From Pseudoalteromonas rubra (lineage in GTDB: Bacteria; Pseudomonadota; Gammaproteobacteria; Enterobacterales; Alteromonadaceae), in NCBI RefSeq assembly GCF_000238295.3, contig NZ_AHCD03000034.1:124001-188000 (forward strand): DNA of 64,000 nucleotides. The letters run 5' to 3'. A program made the position numbers and the translations under genes. The notes beneath the pieces were generated by a model. The model did no database searches. It was not told the DNA's origin and was given only the letters and a program-made list of their open reading frames with translations. Below are positions 34,048-43,205 of this stretch, one piece after another (position 1 is the stretch's first letter; each line of letters opens with the position of its first letter).

Positions 34048-35898
34048 CTACTGCACCAGCTGATAACTATTGCCTAATTCATCCTGCAATACATAAGCAA
34101 TGCCCTCTGCGGGCGTCATATCCAGCGGTTCCGTCAGGATACGACTGGAAAACGTCCAGCCTTCAGGCAGCGTGAGCCGATCTCCCAGGTTTGCCAAGTC
34201 ATCCATTTGCAATGAAGCGTCCGAAATGCGGCTGAACGACTGCATCACAAAAACCTGACCTGTGTTATCGGTCAGCTCATAAATGCGTCTGCCTTTATAG
34301 AAGTGCCAGGTATTGCTTCTCGACACCTCACCGGCAACGTAAGGAAGTTGCTCGCCCTGCGCAGCGCTCAGATCAGCGGTGGTTAATAAACGCATGTTTA
34401 TCTCACCGAACTGACGAATTTGCGTTTCAGCCTCTTGCGCTATCACCTCCGCGCCGCGACTTTCGTCCACCACAAAAAAACGTGGACCGTTAGGGATCGC
34501 AGTCAGTGCGCCGTATTCTGCGACAACGTCTTCAAAGTCAATGGCATCCCACTGAGCCTGACGACACATATCCACGCCCGGCGTACCCCACACCTGAGCA
34601 ACTATTTTGTCATCTTGCAGATAAGGCAATAAGATCTCACAATACCGCATGTTGTAGCTTGGCCCACCCGTGACCAGCGGTGCCTGTGGCGCAGTCGTTT
34701 GCAGAAAATCTAACACATGCAGCGCCAGGTCCTCACCTACATCATCCTGGATAAAGTGCCCGGCCTGAAAGCGTCTGTGATCTACCCCGTCAGAACCTGG
34801 TACATGACCCACCCACTTGCGCTGATTGGCTTCGCTACCGAGTCCTGTGTCATATTCGCCTGCATTGAACATGAACGGGTTATGATAAGCGCCCAGCGTT
34901 TGCCATGCCGGTAAAGTTTGCATTTCTATGCCGGAGAGCATGGAAGGAAACGCCCGGATAGCCGCTTTGTACTGCACATTGGGATAAGGCGCATTGTATG
35001 CGGTGACTTCGGCCTCAGTCAGTTCAATTGCAGAGAGCTTTTGCACCACATCCCCCGCCATCAGCTCCGGCACACTGGCGGCATAATCGATCCATTGCTG
35101 AAACCCTTCGACGCGATCGCTTGAACGGTTATCAAAAAAGGTGCTGGCATCTGCTGGTTGAGACTCATCTATCTCAAAGCTAGGCACGTGATAAGGGTTA
35201 GTACCAGTCGGAATTATGGGCATATCCCCATTTGCGACGACGATTCTGGCAAAGCGCTCAGACATATTCCCTGCCACTCTCAACCCGATCAGGCTGCCCC
35301 AGTCTTGTACAAACAAATTGATATCGGTGAGTTGTAGCTGATTAATAAACGCCTTGGTCCAGGCGACGTGATGTTCGTACTGATGCACCGCCACATTAAG
35401 AGGCTTATCTGACTTACCCATACCCATATTATCAAGCGCAATCACACGATAGCCGGCCTCAGCCAGTATCGGGATTATTTTCCGATATAAGTACGACCAG
35501 CTCGGCTGGCCGTGCAGCATGAGTACCACTTCACCGTCTTTTGGTCCCTCGTCAACGTAATGCAGCCTCAGCCCTTCAATATCCAGATAATTCGCTGCAA
35601 AGTCATAACCAGGTAACGCATCAAAACACGCATCCGGAGTGCGGATAAACTCCACGCCTTTGCTGGTGGTTGAAGGCACCATTTCTGCCTCCAGACAGGC
35701 CTCGCTGAGCGGTCCGCTTGCCGGCCGCGTTTCTGCCGGAGTGTCTGCGCTGACCGTTTCTTCAACACTGGCCGTGTCATCATCGTTGTCACTACAGGCC
35801 ACCAGTATGCTACTGAACAGGCATACGCCAATGACCTTACGCAAAGTCATAACTGACTGCTTTAATTTGAATTGTGATGATCGGATGTTGTAAACCAT
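34048..35898 (-). CDS. Haloalkane dehalogenase-like alpha/beta-hydrolase lipoprotein with extra C-terminal domain
   Basis: A 616-residue predicted lipoprotein (Cys35 in SILVAC). Residues about 100-405 are an alpha/beta hydrolase closest to haloalkane dehalogenases: LHGQPSWSYLYRKIIPIL, IALDNMGMGKSDKP, nucleophile Asp199 in FVQDWGSLIG, acid Glu348 and His381 in QAGHFIQDD. An Asp nucleophile fits dehalogenase or epoxide hydrolase chemistry, not esterase. Residues about 406-616 form a second domain of unknown type. AAGGAA lies 7 nt before the ATG at 35898; an inner ATG at 35850 is an alternative. Known dehalogenases are about 300 residues and cytoplasmic or periplasmic, so this fused lipoprotein form is unusual. 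Confidence 0.75.
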   Translation of the reverse strand: MVYNIRSSQFKLKQSVMTLRKVIGVCLFSSILVACSDNDDDTASVEETVSADTPAETRPASGPLSEACLEAEMVPSTTSKGVEFIRTPDACFDALPGYDFAANYLDIEGLRLHYVDEGPKDGEVVLMLHGQPSWSYLYRKIIPILAEAGYRVIALDNMGMGKSDKPLNVAVHQYEHHVAWTKAFINQLQLTDINLFVQDWGSLIGLRVAGNMSERFARIVVANGDMPIIPTGTNPYHVPSFEIDESQPADASTFFDNRSSDRVEGFQQWIDYAASVPELMAGDVVQKLSAIELTEAEVTAYNAPYPNVQYKAAIRAFPSMLSGIEMQTLPAWQTLGAYHNPFMFNAGEYDTGLGSEANQRKWVGHVPGSDGVDHRRFQAGHFIQDDVGEDLALHVLDFLQTTAPQAPLVTGGPSYNMRYCEILLPYLQDDKIVAQVWGTPGVDMCRQAQWDAIDFEDVVAEYGALTAIPNGPRFFVVDESRGAEVIAQEAETQIRQFGEINMRLLTTADLSAAQGEQLPYVAGEVSRSNTWHFYKGRRIYELTDNTGQVFVMQSFSRISDASLQMDDLANLGDRLTLPEGWTFSSRILTEPLDMTPAEGIAYVLQDELGNSYQLVQ

Positions 35899-36090
35899 GT
35901 TTGTTTTCCTTATGTATCAGATGACAATGACTTGTCTTACCGGGACATAGGAATAACACCGCACAATTGGCCGCCCCAGCCTGTTGCGTGCAGATGGTGT
36001 AAAAGTCTGCGCCAATGGTGTCGTGGCAACGTTTCATCCAGGCAAATTTGCTTGTACCATTTACCCTATCAACAACGAGTGGATCATCGA

Positions 36091-37137
36091 GTGAATACAG
36101 CACCTACCACAGCGAGCCAGACCGGGCTTTATAACAAAAGCACCACCCAGGCCTGGATATTTTTACTGATCTGGCCCTGGTTCAATATCTTGCTGCTGTC
36201 CTGTGTGTTGTTGCTGCTCGATATATTTACGCTGACCCTGTTTGCTCAGGTGATAGTGAAAATATGGAGCGGGTTTTGTGCAGGCTACCTGCTGTTTAAC
36301 CTGTGTGAGTCAATCTGTGCGCGGTTTTTGCCCGCCCAGTTTTTACCTGCGTGGTGTCGTCATAACATCTGGCTGCTCAGGCCGTTTTCCATCATTCTGC
36401 TGTACATCCTGATTGGCCCTATCGTCAGCTTGCCCACCAGCAATGCAGTGACCCAGGTGACCTTTTTGCCCATAGTGATTATGTTACTTGAGACCCTGGT
36501 CTACATTGCGGTCATGCTAATGCTCAAGCAGCAAATCTATCACTTTCAGTCGCAGCTACAGGCACAACAAGCTGAACTACAAATGCTAAAAATGCAGTCG
36601 AATCCACACTTTTTGTTCAACACGCTTAACCTGATCGCCAGTGAAGTTACTCAAGACCCGCACAAGGCAAAAGCGCTGATTTACGATTTGAGTGATCTGC
36701 TACGCCACACAGTTGAACTGGCCAAGCAGCAATTCGTTATGCTTGAGCAGGAACTCAAACTGGTGGAGCTTTACCTTGTGTTGCAACAAAAACGGTTCGC
36801 CGATCGACTAACATTTGATCTGGACTGCCCGGGTGAACTCGACCCGCTGCCGGTCCCCTCTTTGCTGTTGCTGCCGATTGTTGAAAACGCCGTGAAATAT
36901 GGCATTGCCCCCTACGCACGCGCAGGCCATATCAGTATCATTACTGAAACGACGGAGCATAGCCTGCTGATTGAAGTGCAGGATACGGGCGCACCTTTTG
37001 ATGACACCCAGCTCAGTCAGGGCGAGGGACTGCGCATTATTCGTGAAACCCTGAATCTGCATTATCGGGGCGCTGCCAGTTTCAGACTGGTTTCCTGCGA
37101 TGAAGGCACCAGTGCTTTTATCCAGCTACCCCGATAA
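36091..37137 (+). CDS. LytS-type sensor histidine kinase
   Basis: A 348-residue kinase of the LytS/YehU (His_kinase PF06580) class. Four or five N-terminal helices are followed by the phosphoacceptor region MQSNPHFLFNTLNLIASEV (His in NPHFLFN) and an ATPase domain (LLLPIVENAVKYGI, GEGLRIIRETL). The start is GTG at 36091 with a GGAT stretch 8 nt upstream; the frame runs upstream to 35932 without kinase similarity. The response regulator begins 16 nt after its stop. The signal is unknown. Confidence 0.85.
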   Translation: MNTAPTTASQTGLYNKSTTQAWIFLLIWPWFNILLLSCVLLLLDIFTLTLFAQVIVKIWSGFCAGYLLFNLCESICARFLPAQFLPAWCRHNIWLLRPFSIILLYILIGPIVSLPTSNAVTQVTFLPIVIMLLETLVYIAVMLMLKQQIYHFQSQLQAQQAELQMLKMQSNPHFLFNTLNLIASEVTQDPHKAKALIYDLSDLLRHTVELAKQQFVMLEQELKLVELYLVLQQKRFADRLTFDLDCPGELDPLPVPSLLLLPIVENAVKYGIAPYARAGHISIITETTEHSLLIEVQDTGAPFDDTQLSQGEGLRIIRETLNLHYRGAASFRLVSCDEGTSAFIQLPR

Positions 37138-37153
37138 CCAAACCGAGCCGTGT

Positions 37154-37906
37154 ATGACTAAGAAAACCGTGATCATCGTCGACGACGAACAGGCAGCCAG
37201 ACAACAGTTGAAAGAAGTGATCAGTGGCTTTGATGAGCTCACCCTTGTTGCCGAGGCAGCCGATGGCAAATCCGCCATTGAACAGATCATGCTTAAGCGC
37301 CCGGATATTGTGTTTCTGGATATTGAAATGCCAGAGCTCAATGGCTTTGATGTCGCCAAAGCGACGCAGGATTTACAGTATCAGCTGGTTTTTATGACCG
37401 CGTACGAACAATACGCACTGAAAGCCTTTGACACCAATGCCATCGATTACTTAGTCAAACCCGCCAGGCCGGAGCTGATTGCCAAAAGCATAGGCAAAAT
37501 CATTCGTCAGCAGACTCAGATTAAGCCATCGGGCTCCACAGCGTGCCTGACGCTCAGTGATCATGCACAGCAAAAGATCATTGAATTTGACCACATAAAT
37601 TACATTGAGAGTATTGGCCGCTATCGGCGGGTGCACCTGACCCAACCCGGGGCAGAGATTCACAACACCGAGACTATTATTTCTGAGCAAACGCTGGATG
37701 GCTTTTGCAGTCACTTGCCCGAGTCACAATTTTACCGGCTGCACCGCAGCTACATCATTAATGCCGCGCAGCTATTAGCGCTTAAATACCAGGCCCGCAA
37801 ACACTTTGTGCTGCTTGCGGGAACAGATGTACAAATTCCTGTCTCACGTAGTTTTATCCACACTTTAAAGGAGCGGATAACCCACCGGGCAAAGCGTGGG
37901 AGATAA
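37154..37906 (+). CDS. LytTR-type response regulator
   Basis: A 250-residue protein: receiver domain (VIIVDDEQAARQQL, phosphoacceptor Asp in DIVFLDIEMPELNGFDV, KPARPELI) and a C-terminal LytTR DNA-binding domain (INYIESIGRYRRVHL, FYRLHRSYIINAAQLLALKY). Start ATG at 37154, matching the family N terminus. It pairs with the LytS-type kinase upstream. Targets not visible; LytTR sites are direct repeats that I could not locate confidently here. Confidence 0.88.
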   Translation: MTKKTVIIVDDEQAARQQLKEVISGFDELTLVAEAADGKSAIEQIMLKRPDIVFLDIEMPELNGFDVAKATQDLQYQLVFMTAYEQYALKAFDTNAIDYLVKPARPELIAKSIGKIIRQQTQIKPSGSTACLTLSDHAQQKIIEFDHINYIESIGRYRRVHLTQPGAEIHNTETIISEQTLDGFCSHLPESQFYRLHRSYIINAAQLLALKYQARKHFVLLAGTDVQIPVSRSFIHTLKERITHRAKRGR

Positions 37907-38103
37907 ATCTCGAGTGTGATGTGGACAACAGCGTAGTTAAACCAACCCATGATTGGAGCAACCCCGCGTAAATCAACCAAAAATCGGTACACAGATTAAT
38001 GTCAAAAAAGCGCAAACAGTTTCTAACTTAGGGATAAAATTACGAATCACTCGCTGTGCTGTGCCTCTTGAAGTCAGGCCTTTCTTTGCACGTTATAAAG
38101 AAG

Positions 38104-38469
38104 CTAACTTCTTTCTCTGAATTTCTTATAAATAAACCTGGTTGTTACGACCAAAGCTCCAATCAAAATAGAATACAAGGGCATCTCAAAAAAGAGCATA
38201 TTCATTGCTCGTTGACCGTCATGACTCGCTTTTGAAGCCCAAAGTAACCCAGACAGGCAAAGCACTAGCCAAGGTGCAACCGCAACACTAAGGCGAAGCT
38301 TGAAACAACCGAGCGCAAACTTAAACTGAAACCAAACGGCGATTGCAGGAATAACTAGCAGCCCCCCAAACCAAAACAAAACACCACCCAGTTCGATGCA
38401 GTAAGCGCATAAGATAGCCAATGTTGAAATTACTAGATTAACGACATTATGTTTGAATATTCCGTCCAT
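38104..38469 (-). CDS. Small predicted membrane protein, function unknown
   Basis: A 121-residue protein with about four hydrophobic helices. AAGGAA just upstream supports the ATG at 38469 rather than 38496. No family recognised. It opens a stretch of small orphan genes before the RAYT region. Confidence 0.5.
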   Translation of the reverse strand: MDGIFKHNVVNLVISTLAILCAYCIELGGVLFWFGGLLVIPAIAVWFQFKFALGCFKLRLSVAVAPWLVLCLSGLLWASKASHDGQRAMNMLFFEMPLYSILIGALVVTTRFIYKKFRERS

Positions 38470-38671
38470 ATTTCCTTTTTTATAGCATCGCTGCATCGAA
38501 CCTACGTATGCCTCTAGCCATATCGGCTCTTACCTGAAAACACGTTCAGCAGGCTTACCCACACAACCGTTATATTGCACATTATTAGGCCTGGCTATTT
38601 CCTACTTATCAAGTATCCATGGTTTTAGAGCAAATGGGTTCGACACAGACTTTAACCCTTTTCTGGTTGCC

Positions 38672-38914
38672 TTACTTTATAAAATAATCAAAGCACTCTT
38701 GGCAGATCCAATGACCGTTTGCACTATATGCGAAGCCTGAAGCCACATCGTGAGTTTTAAAAATAGTCCAATAACAAATTGCACAGTGTTCATGGTCATT
38801 TTCTTTTCGGTATTGTTGGTAATCCCAAACCAAGGCTTTACACCAAGATACTTCTTTCTCAATATCAGAACAAAGCCATACCTGCCCATGGATCATAACT
38901 TTTTCATCAAGCAT
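38672..38914 (-). CDS. Small zinc-ribbon-like protein
   Basis: An 80-residue protein with two CxxC pairs (HCAICYW and ICQECFDYF) separated by about 28 residues, as in small zinc ribbons. MIHGQVWLCSDIEKEVSWCK adds two further cysteines. Start may be M1 (38914) or M7. Function unknown. Confidence 0.5.
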   Translation of the reverse strand: MLDEKVMIHGQVWLCSDIEKEVSWCKALVWDYQQYRKENDHEHCAICYWTIFKTHDVASGFAYSANGHWICQECFDYFIK

Positions 38915-38992
38915 CCCACAGCCTTCTCAGTTAGAAATAACGATTATGCTCTTTTAAGCACACACTGTGCCGTATATATTGAGTTTTTCGTA

Positions 38993-39481
38993 CTAATTTT
39001 TTATAACGTACCACTGACCAAAAAGGTGCTCTACACAGTGAGTATTGGGTAAACAAACATCTTTGGGGTTTACGTTACCAAACGCATACATACCTTCACC
39101 TATACCGTTTTCACCTTTGTATGAAAAAGCTTTCCTAACTAACCACGCCCCTCTATAATTTTGTAGCCAGAGAGCATGAATAGCTGAATCTTCAAATGGC
39201 TTGACAATTCTGCTTAAGTCCGGCTTGTCCACTTTTTTGTATTTAGGTTCTCCGGCTACCCAAGCTAGCGAACTCTCTTCTCTTAGTGAAGATTTACCCA
39301 ACCATTGTATGGAAACATATCCTTTTTTCTCAACTTCCTTCATTGCATCAATATATTGATGTGAGTAAATGTAAACATAGACTAAATGTTTCACCTTAGT
39401 TTCAGGCCAATAAGAAGTAGTCTTAAAGAGTGCTGTAATAATTATTGAGAGAAGAATTAAATAAAGCAGTAGCTTTTTCAT
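38993..39481 (-). CDS. Hypothetical protein with N-terminal signal or anchor helix
   Basis: A 162-residue protein beginning MKKLLLYLILLSIIITALF, a likely signal anchor, then a soluble domain with two cysteines near the C terminus (DVCLPNTHCVEH). Start ATG at 39481 in preference to 39520. Not recognised. Low GC relative to the flanking core genes suggests acquired DNA. Confidence 0.45.
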   Translation of the reverse strand: MKKLLLYLILLSIIITALFKTTSYWPETKVKHLVYVYIYSHQYIDAMKEVEKKGYVSIQWLGKSSLREESSLAWVAGEPKYKKVDKPDLSRIVKPFEDSAIHALWLQNYRGAWLVRKAFSYKGENGIGEGMYAFGNVNPKDVCLPNTHCVEHLFGQWYVIKN

Positions 39482-39489
39482 GAGTCTAG

Positions 39490-39657
39490 TACCATCCAGG
39501 CAGAGAAAGCGTTTGGGCAAGTTTTAACTTGGGAGCATTTGAAAATAGTGTAAAAGCTAGTCAGGAGGTAAATATTGATGCCAGCAGCTATCAACTCATC
39601 ACGGCCAACAAGGCAACTATTGACCCTCCTTTTACTCAACTGATTGGGGCCCTGTAA
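39490..39657 (+). pseudogene. Orphan gene fragment (C-terminal remnant)
   Basis: An open frame of 55 codons lacking a start codon and ending in TAA reads like a genuine protein tail (RESVWASFNLGAFENSVKAS, IDASSYQLITANKATID). The pattern recalls the C-terminal beta domain of GH13 alpha-glucosidases or amylases, but I could not confirm the family. It lies antisense to, and just upstream of, the preceding hypothetical gene. Confidence 0.35.
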
Positions 39658-39772
39658 CAGGTTTTTATGTGGCTATGAGGCCAGCCATTCAATCCAACCT
39701 CGTTTTCAAAGCGTAATATGATAAACAGGTCATATTAGGAGAACCAAAAAAGCGGCCTAAGGTATGTTAGGT

Positions 39773-40198
39773 TCATTGATCAAAAGAGTGCTCAACAAAT
39801 AAACTGTTATCTATGAGCCTTAACAATAAACCATAAGGAACACCATCGTAAATGTACTTACACATAATCACACAGTTGTCTGGATCATGGTTTTGTAAGA
39901 CCTCGATATGACTCACTTTTTCCCAAGTATATAACCTGATATTAGAAAACCAATTTGGCTTGTAATATTCCGATTGGTTACACCAATACTTCTCGAAAAG
40001 TAATTGATTTGCGTCTCGAATCCTTTGCTTATGAGCTTCATCTTCTCTATCACCATTGAAATACTCCTCACACATATCTTCTACTTCACTGTGCTCTTTG
40101 AAGTAAGTATAAAGCCATTCGCCTACAATACGCTCCAGGCTGTCTACACGTGCAGACCAATTCTCTATTCTTGAAAATATTTGTTCAAACTCGGACAT
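39773..40198 (-). CDS. Hypothetical acidic protein
   Basis: A 141-residue protein (from MSEFEQIFSRIENW), rich in Glu, Asp, Tyr and Trp, with no signal peptide or recognised domain. In-frame ATGs upstream (40207, 40252) are possible. Low GC, orphan-like; next to the repeat cluster that precedes the RAYT gene. Confidence 0.4.
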   Translation of the reverse strand: MSEFEQIFSRIENWSARVDSLERIVGEWLYTYFKEHSEVEDMCEEYFNGDREDEAHKQRIRDANQLLFEKYWCNQSEYYKPNWFSNIRLYTWEKVSHIEVLQNHDPDNCVIMCKYIYDGVPYGLLLRLIDNSLFVEHSFDQ

Positions 40199-40386
40199 TT
40201 CAAACATATGTAAACCTGCAACGTCGATTCGTCTGGTTCGTCTGGAGAACACAGTCCCCCAATACTAAAGGAACCATAAGTTTAGTATTAAGTCAAAATG
40301 ATAGATACACAGCACTGTTTTGTCTAATCAGTTGCACCAACAGCCAAGCTATTAAAAGCGCCGAACCCGATGCACAAGCGCCATAC

Positions 40387-40492
40387 CGAATAGCAGACAA
40401 CCGAATAGCAGACACCCAACCAAATAGCACGAATAGCAGACACGAATAGCAGACACCCAACCAAAAGCACGAATAGCAGACACCCAACCAAA
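40387..40492. repeat. Clustered short repeats upstream of the RAYT gene
   Basis: The core cgaatagcagaca occurs at 40387, 40402, 40430, 40443 and 40470 (spacings 15, 28, 13, 27) and again at 40828; several copies extend to gcagacacccaacc. The 11-mer gcagacaccca is the reverse complement of the stem arm in the repeats at 42084 and following. Spacing is irregular and spacers are tiny, so it is not CRISPR. Confidence 0.75.
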
Positions 40493-41183
40493 AACTTGTC
40501 TGTCATCCCCCCCATCGCCTATGCTGTTAATCTGCTCCAAGGATAATGACGAACTCAATGCCAGCGGCACGGAAAAGCCAGGTCAGCTTAGTTGACACGA
40601 AATACTACCATTGCATCTCTCGCTGCGTAAGGCGTGCCTTTTTATGCGGTGAAGACCCATTAACAGGCCAATCTTATGAACATCGCCGTGAATGGGTTGA
40701 AGAAAAACTACTTCTGCTGGCACGTATTTTCTGCATTGATATCTGTGCTTACGCTGTGATGAGTAACCATACTCACATTGTTATGTATGTTGATGACACA
40801 AAAGCCAATCGACTATCTGACAAAGCACGAATAGCAGACACCCAACCAAAAACTTGTCTTTCATACCCTCCATCGCCTATGCTGTTAATCTGCTCCAAGG
40901 ATAAGGACGAACTCAATGCCAGCGGCACGGAAAAGCCAGGTCAGCTTAGTTGACACGAAATACTACCATTGCATCTCTCGCTGCGTAAGGCGTGCCTTTT
41001 TATGCGGTGAAGACCCATTAACAGGCCAATCTTATGAACATCGCCGAGGGTGGGTTGAAGAAAAACTACTTCTGCTGGCACGTATTTTCTGCATTGATAT
41101 CTGTGCTTACGCTGTGATGAGTAACCATACTCACATTGTTATGTATGTTGATGACACAAAAGCCAATCGACTATCCGACAAAG
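40468..41183. repeat. 358-bp tandem duplication covering the RAYT 5' end
   Basis: Positions 40468-40825 and 40826-41183 are near-identical with scattered substitutions (for example aatgac/aaggac before the start codon and tctgac/tccgac at the end). Matching landmarks: the MPAARKS start codon at 40558 and 40916, and the cgaatagcagaca repeat at 40470 and 40828. The differences show the duplication is not an assembly echo. Confidence 0.85.
40558..40953 (+). pseudogene. Truncated duplicate copy of the RAYT transposase
   Basis: The first 89 or so codons equal those of the downstream intact gene (MPAARKSQVSLVDTKYYHCI, CAYAVMSNHTHIVMYVDDT) and include the HUH motif. The frame then enters the second repeat copy and reads 40 or so unrelated residues to a stop. 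It lacks the C-terminal part with the catalytic tyrosine region, so it is not functional as a transposase. Confidence 0.8.
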
Positions 41184-41887
41184 CAATCGCTATCCGATGG
41201 CACAAGTTGTTTAAGGGAAATCGGCTGACACACAAATTCGTGGAAGGTAACGAACTCACCCCGTCAGAACGCATTATGCTCGACGATATTATCGACAAAT
41301 ACCGCGAAAGACTTGCAAGCATCAGCTGGTTTATGCGCGTACTCAACGAAGACATTGCCCGCCGAGCCAATAAAGAAGATGGCTGTAAAGGTCGGTTCTG
41401 GGAAGGCCGGTTTAAGTCTCAGGCATTGCTCGATGAAGCTGCCCTTGCCGCCTGCATGGCCTATGTTGACCTCAACCCTATTCGGGCCAAAATGGCCAAC
41501 ACACCGGAAACTTCTGAGTTCACCAGTATCAAAAAACGCATTGAACACGCACAGCATGGCAAACAACCAAATAGCCTTCTGCGCTTTGCTGGAAACCCAA
41601 GACAAAACATGTCTAAAGGACTGCCCTTTGAACTTAAATACTACATTGAACTGGTTGAGCTCACTGGTCGATGCATTCGCGCAGACAAGCGAGGCTACAT
41701 CTGCGATACCCAAGCTATCCTCGCCAGATTGCAAATAGAGCCTGAAAACTGGCTAAAGCTCACCACACGATTTACCAAAGTATTCCACGGTGCAGTCGGC
41801 AGACTGCAAGCTGTGACTGAATTTTGTGAACACCTGCAAAAAAAGCGACGACCTAATCTGGCTAATTGTGAACGCTTATTAGGTTAA
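40916..41887 (+). CDS. RAYT-type (IS200-like Y1) transposase
   Basis: A 323-residue transposase of the REP-associated tyrosine transposase/Y1_Tnp class. HUH motif in AVMSNHTHIVMYV; WFMRVLNEDIARRANKEDGC with the following CKGRFWEGRFKSQALLDEAA is the conserved block, and ACMAYVDLNPIRAKMA completes the domain. A longer C-terminal region (about 210-323) follows. RAYTs process single-stranded palindromic REP sequences. Short repeats upstream and inverted-repeat units downstream share an 11-mer, which fits REP-like substrates of this protein. It appears intact. Confidence 0.88.
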   Translation: MPAARKSQVSLVDTKYYHCISRCVRRAFLCGEDPLTGQSYEHRRGWVEEKLLLLARIFCIDICAYAVMSNHTHIVMYVDDTKANRLSDKAIAIRWHKLFKGNRLTHKFVEGNELTPSERIMLDDIIDKYRERLASISWFMRVLNEDIARRANKEDGCKGRFWEGRFKSQALLDEAALAACMAYVDLNPIRAKMANTPETSEFTSIKKRIEHAQHGKQPNSLLRFAGNPRQNMSKGLPFELKYYIELVELTGRCIRADKRGYICDTQAILARLQIEPENWLKLTTRFTKVFHGAVGRLQAVTEFCEHLQKKRRPNLANCERLLG

Positions 41888-41960
41888 TATTGCCATTGTC
41901 CTGACTTCAAGTTATGACCGTCGCACTCTGGCTGCACTTATCTGTGCCCCAAAATACCAA

Positions 41961-42370
41961 ATAACTACGGTTCGAGCTGAAACTCCTCACCTATGAGTGC
42001 CAACTCTCGTGGTTTATCACTTCTTTACTCTACATAGCACTCGCAGTCACCCACTAAAGACCCATAAAAGGAACGTATAATGCTGGGTGTCTGCGTATTT
42101 GTGCGCCTATGAGTGCCAACTCTCGTGGTTTATCACTTCTTTACTCTACATAGCACTCGCAGTCACCCACTAAAGACCCATAAAAGGAACGTATAATGCT
42201 GGGTGTCTGCGTATTTGTGCGTATTTTTGATAACTACGGTTCGAGCTGAAATTCCTCACCTATGAGTGTCAACTCTCTTGGTTTATCACTTCTTTACTCT
42301 ACATAGCACTCGCAGTCACCCACTAAAGACCCATAAAAGGAACATATAACGCTGGGTGTCTGCGTATTTA
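41961..42370. repeat. Three direct repeats with internal inverted arms downstream of the RAYT gene
   Basis: Copies begin at 41992, 42108 and 42261 (about 110-116 bp each); copies 1 and 3 have an extra shared 31-bp leader (41961, 42230). Each unit holds cgcagtcaccca and tgggtgtctgcg (42042-42053 and 42084-42095 in copy 1), a 12-bp inverted pair with one mismatch around a 30-nt loop. The arm tgggtgtctgc is the reverse complement of the repeats upstream of the RAYT gene. After copy 3 the motif tatttatgcg is iterated. The rest of 41888-42628 has no gene I can see. Confidence 0.85.
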
Positions 42371-42491
42371 TTTATGCGTATTTATGCGTATTTATGTGCG
42401 GTATCACGGAGTTTTGTACAAACATTGAAGGCGCGGATCGCTGAACGGACGCACACTGAGGACTGAATCACACAGATTTAAAGGACAAAAT

Positions 42492-42522
42492 AGCCATCCA
42501 GAATGACGCCTTCGGGATGGCT
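42492..42522. repeat. Stem-loop in the RAYT-downstream intergenic region
   Basis: agccatcc (42492-42499) pairs with ggatggct (42515-42522) around a 15-nt loop. No U-tract follows; role unknown. Confidence 0.4.
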
Positions 42523-42628
42523 GATGTGGTTTAGGTAAAATGCGTCCCCACGAAGAGCCGCAGGCTGCATACTCTGGTCATTGTTCTTTTGGATTAACCA
42601 GCCGAATCTGGTTATCACATTGCCTAAA

Positions 42629-43138
42629 TTACAGCAATTTTGACAAAATGGCGCCCCACTTGACTCCTAAAGTGCCAAGTGTAGATAGAGATCCCTGGCA
42701 ATCACCATCTGAGTCTGAAAAGTCCGAACCATTGTAGGTTTTAATTTTAACTGCCAGATTATCACTGACGATAAACTCTGTTGAGCCATCCCCGGGCGTT
42801 CGACACTCCTTGTAAGGGGTAACAGTTGTCACGCCCGTTAACACATAATGCGTGTCATCATCTTCAAACTGAACGATTAGTCCCCAATAGTCCCCTAACT
42901 TGCCTACTTGCACCTCTACTTCTTTAGATGATTTCTGCTTGCCTACCGCCTTAAACTCGCCCACAACCATTGGTGTATCAGGCACTGCGGGCAAACTAGA
43001 GTTATATGACAACAAGGCCGACGTAATGGCTTTAGATGATTTGTTGGTTACTTTGACCTGATTTGGAGAACTCAGGATATCTGCACTGCACGCAGCAGAA
43101 AAGGCAATAGACATAGTTAAGAGCGTGAACTTATTCAT
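42629..43138 (-). CDS. Small secreted protein, function unknown
   Basis: A 169-residue protein with a signal peptide (MNKFTLLTMSIAFSAACSA); the Cys in AACSA could alternatively be a lipobox. The body contains VKVTNKSSKAITSALLSYNS, reminiscent of small secreted beta-sandwich proteins. The reading frame is open upstream to 43264, but the signal peptide fixes the start at 43138. Located just downstream of the sphingomyelinase gene on the same strand, so it may have been co-expressed with it. Confidence 0.55.
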   Translation of the reverse strand: MNKFTLLTMSIAFSAACSADILSSPNQVKVTNKSSKAITSALLSYNSSLPAVPDTPMVVGEFKAVGKQKSSKEVEVQVGKLGDYWGLIVQFEDDDTHYVLTGVTTVTPYKECRTPGDGSTEFIVSDNLAVKIKTYNGSDFSDSDGDCQGSLSTLGTLGVKWGAILSKLL

Positions 43139-43205
43139 TGTATACCTCGTTAGATTGAGTATTTCAAATATGGCTTTTGACTTCAACGATATCCTGACAA
43201 ACAGA

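Noticed and set aside
40387..40492. Possible CRISPR array
   Set aside because: Repeat spacing is 13-28 bp with almost no spacers, copies are imperfect, and no cas gene is present; it fits RAYT-associated repeats.
40293..40570. Several minus-strand open frames over the repeats
   Set aside because: They are translations of the short repeats in three frames and show no protein-like pattern.
42540..42737. Plus-strand open frame of 65 codons
   Set aside because: Mostly antisense to the secreted-protein gene and has no RBS or protein-like composition.
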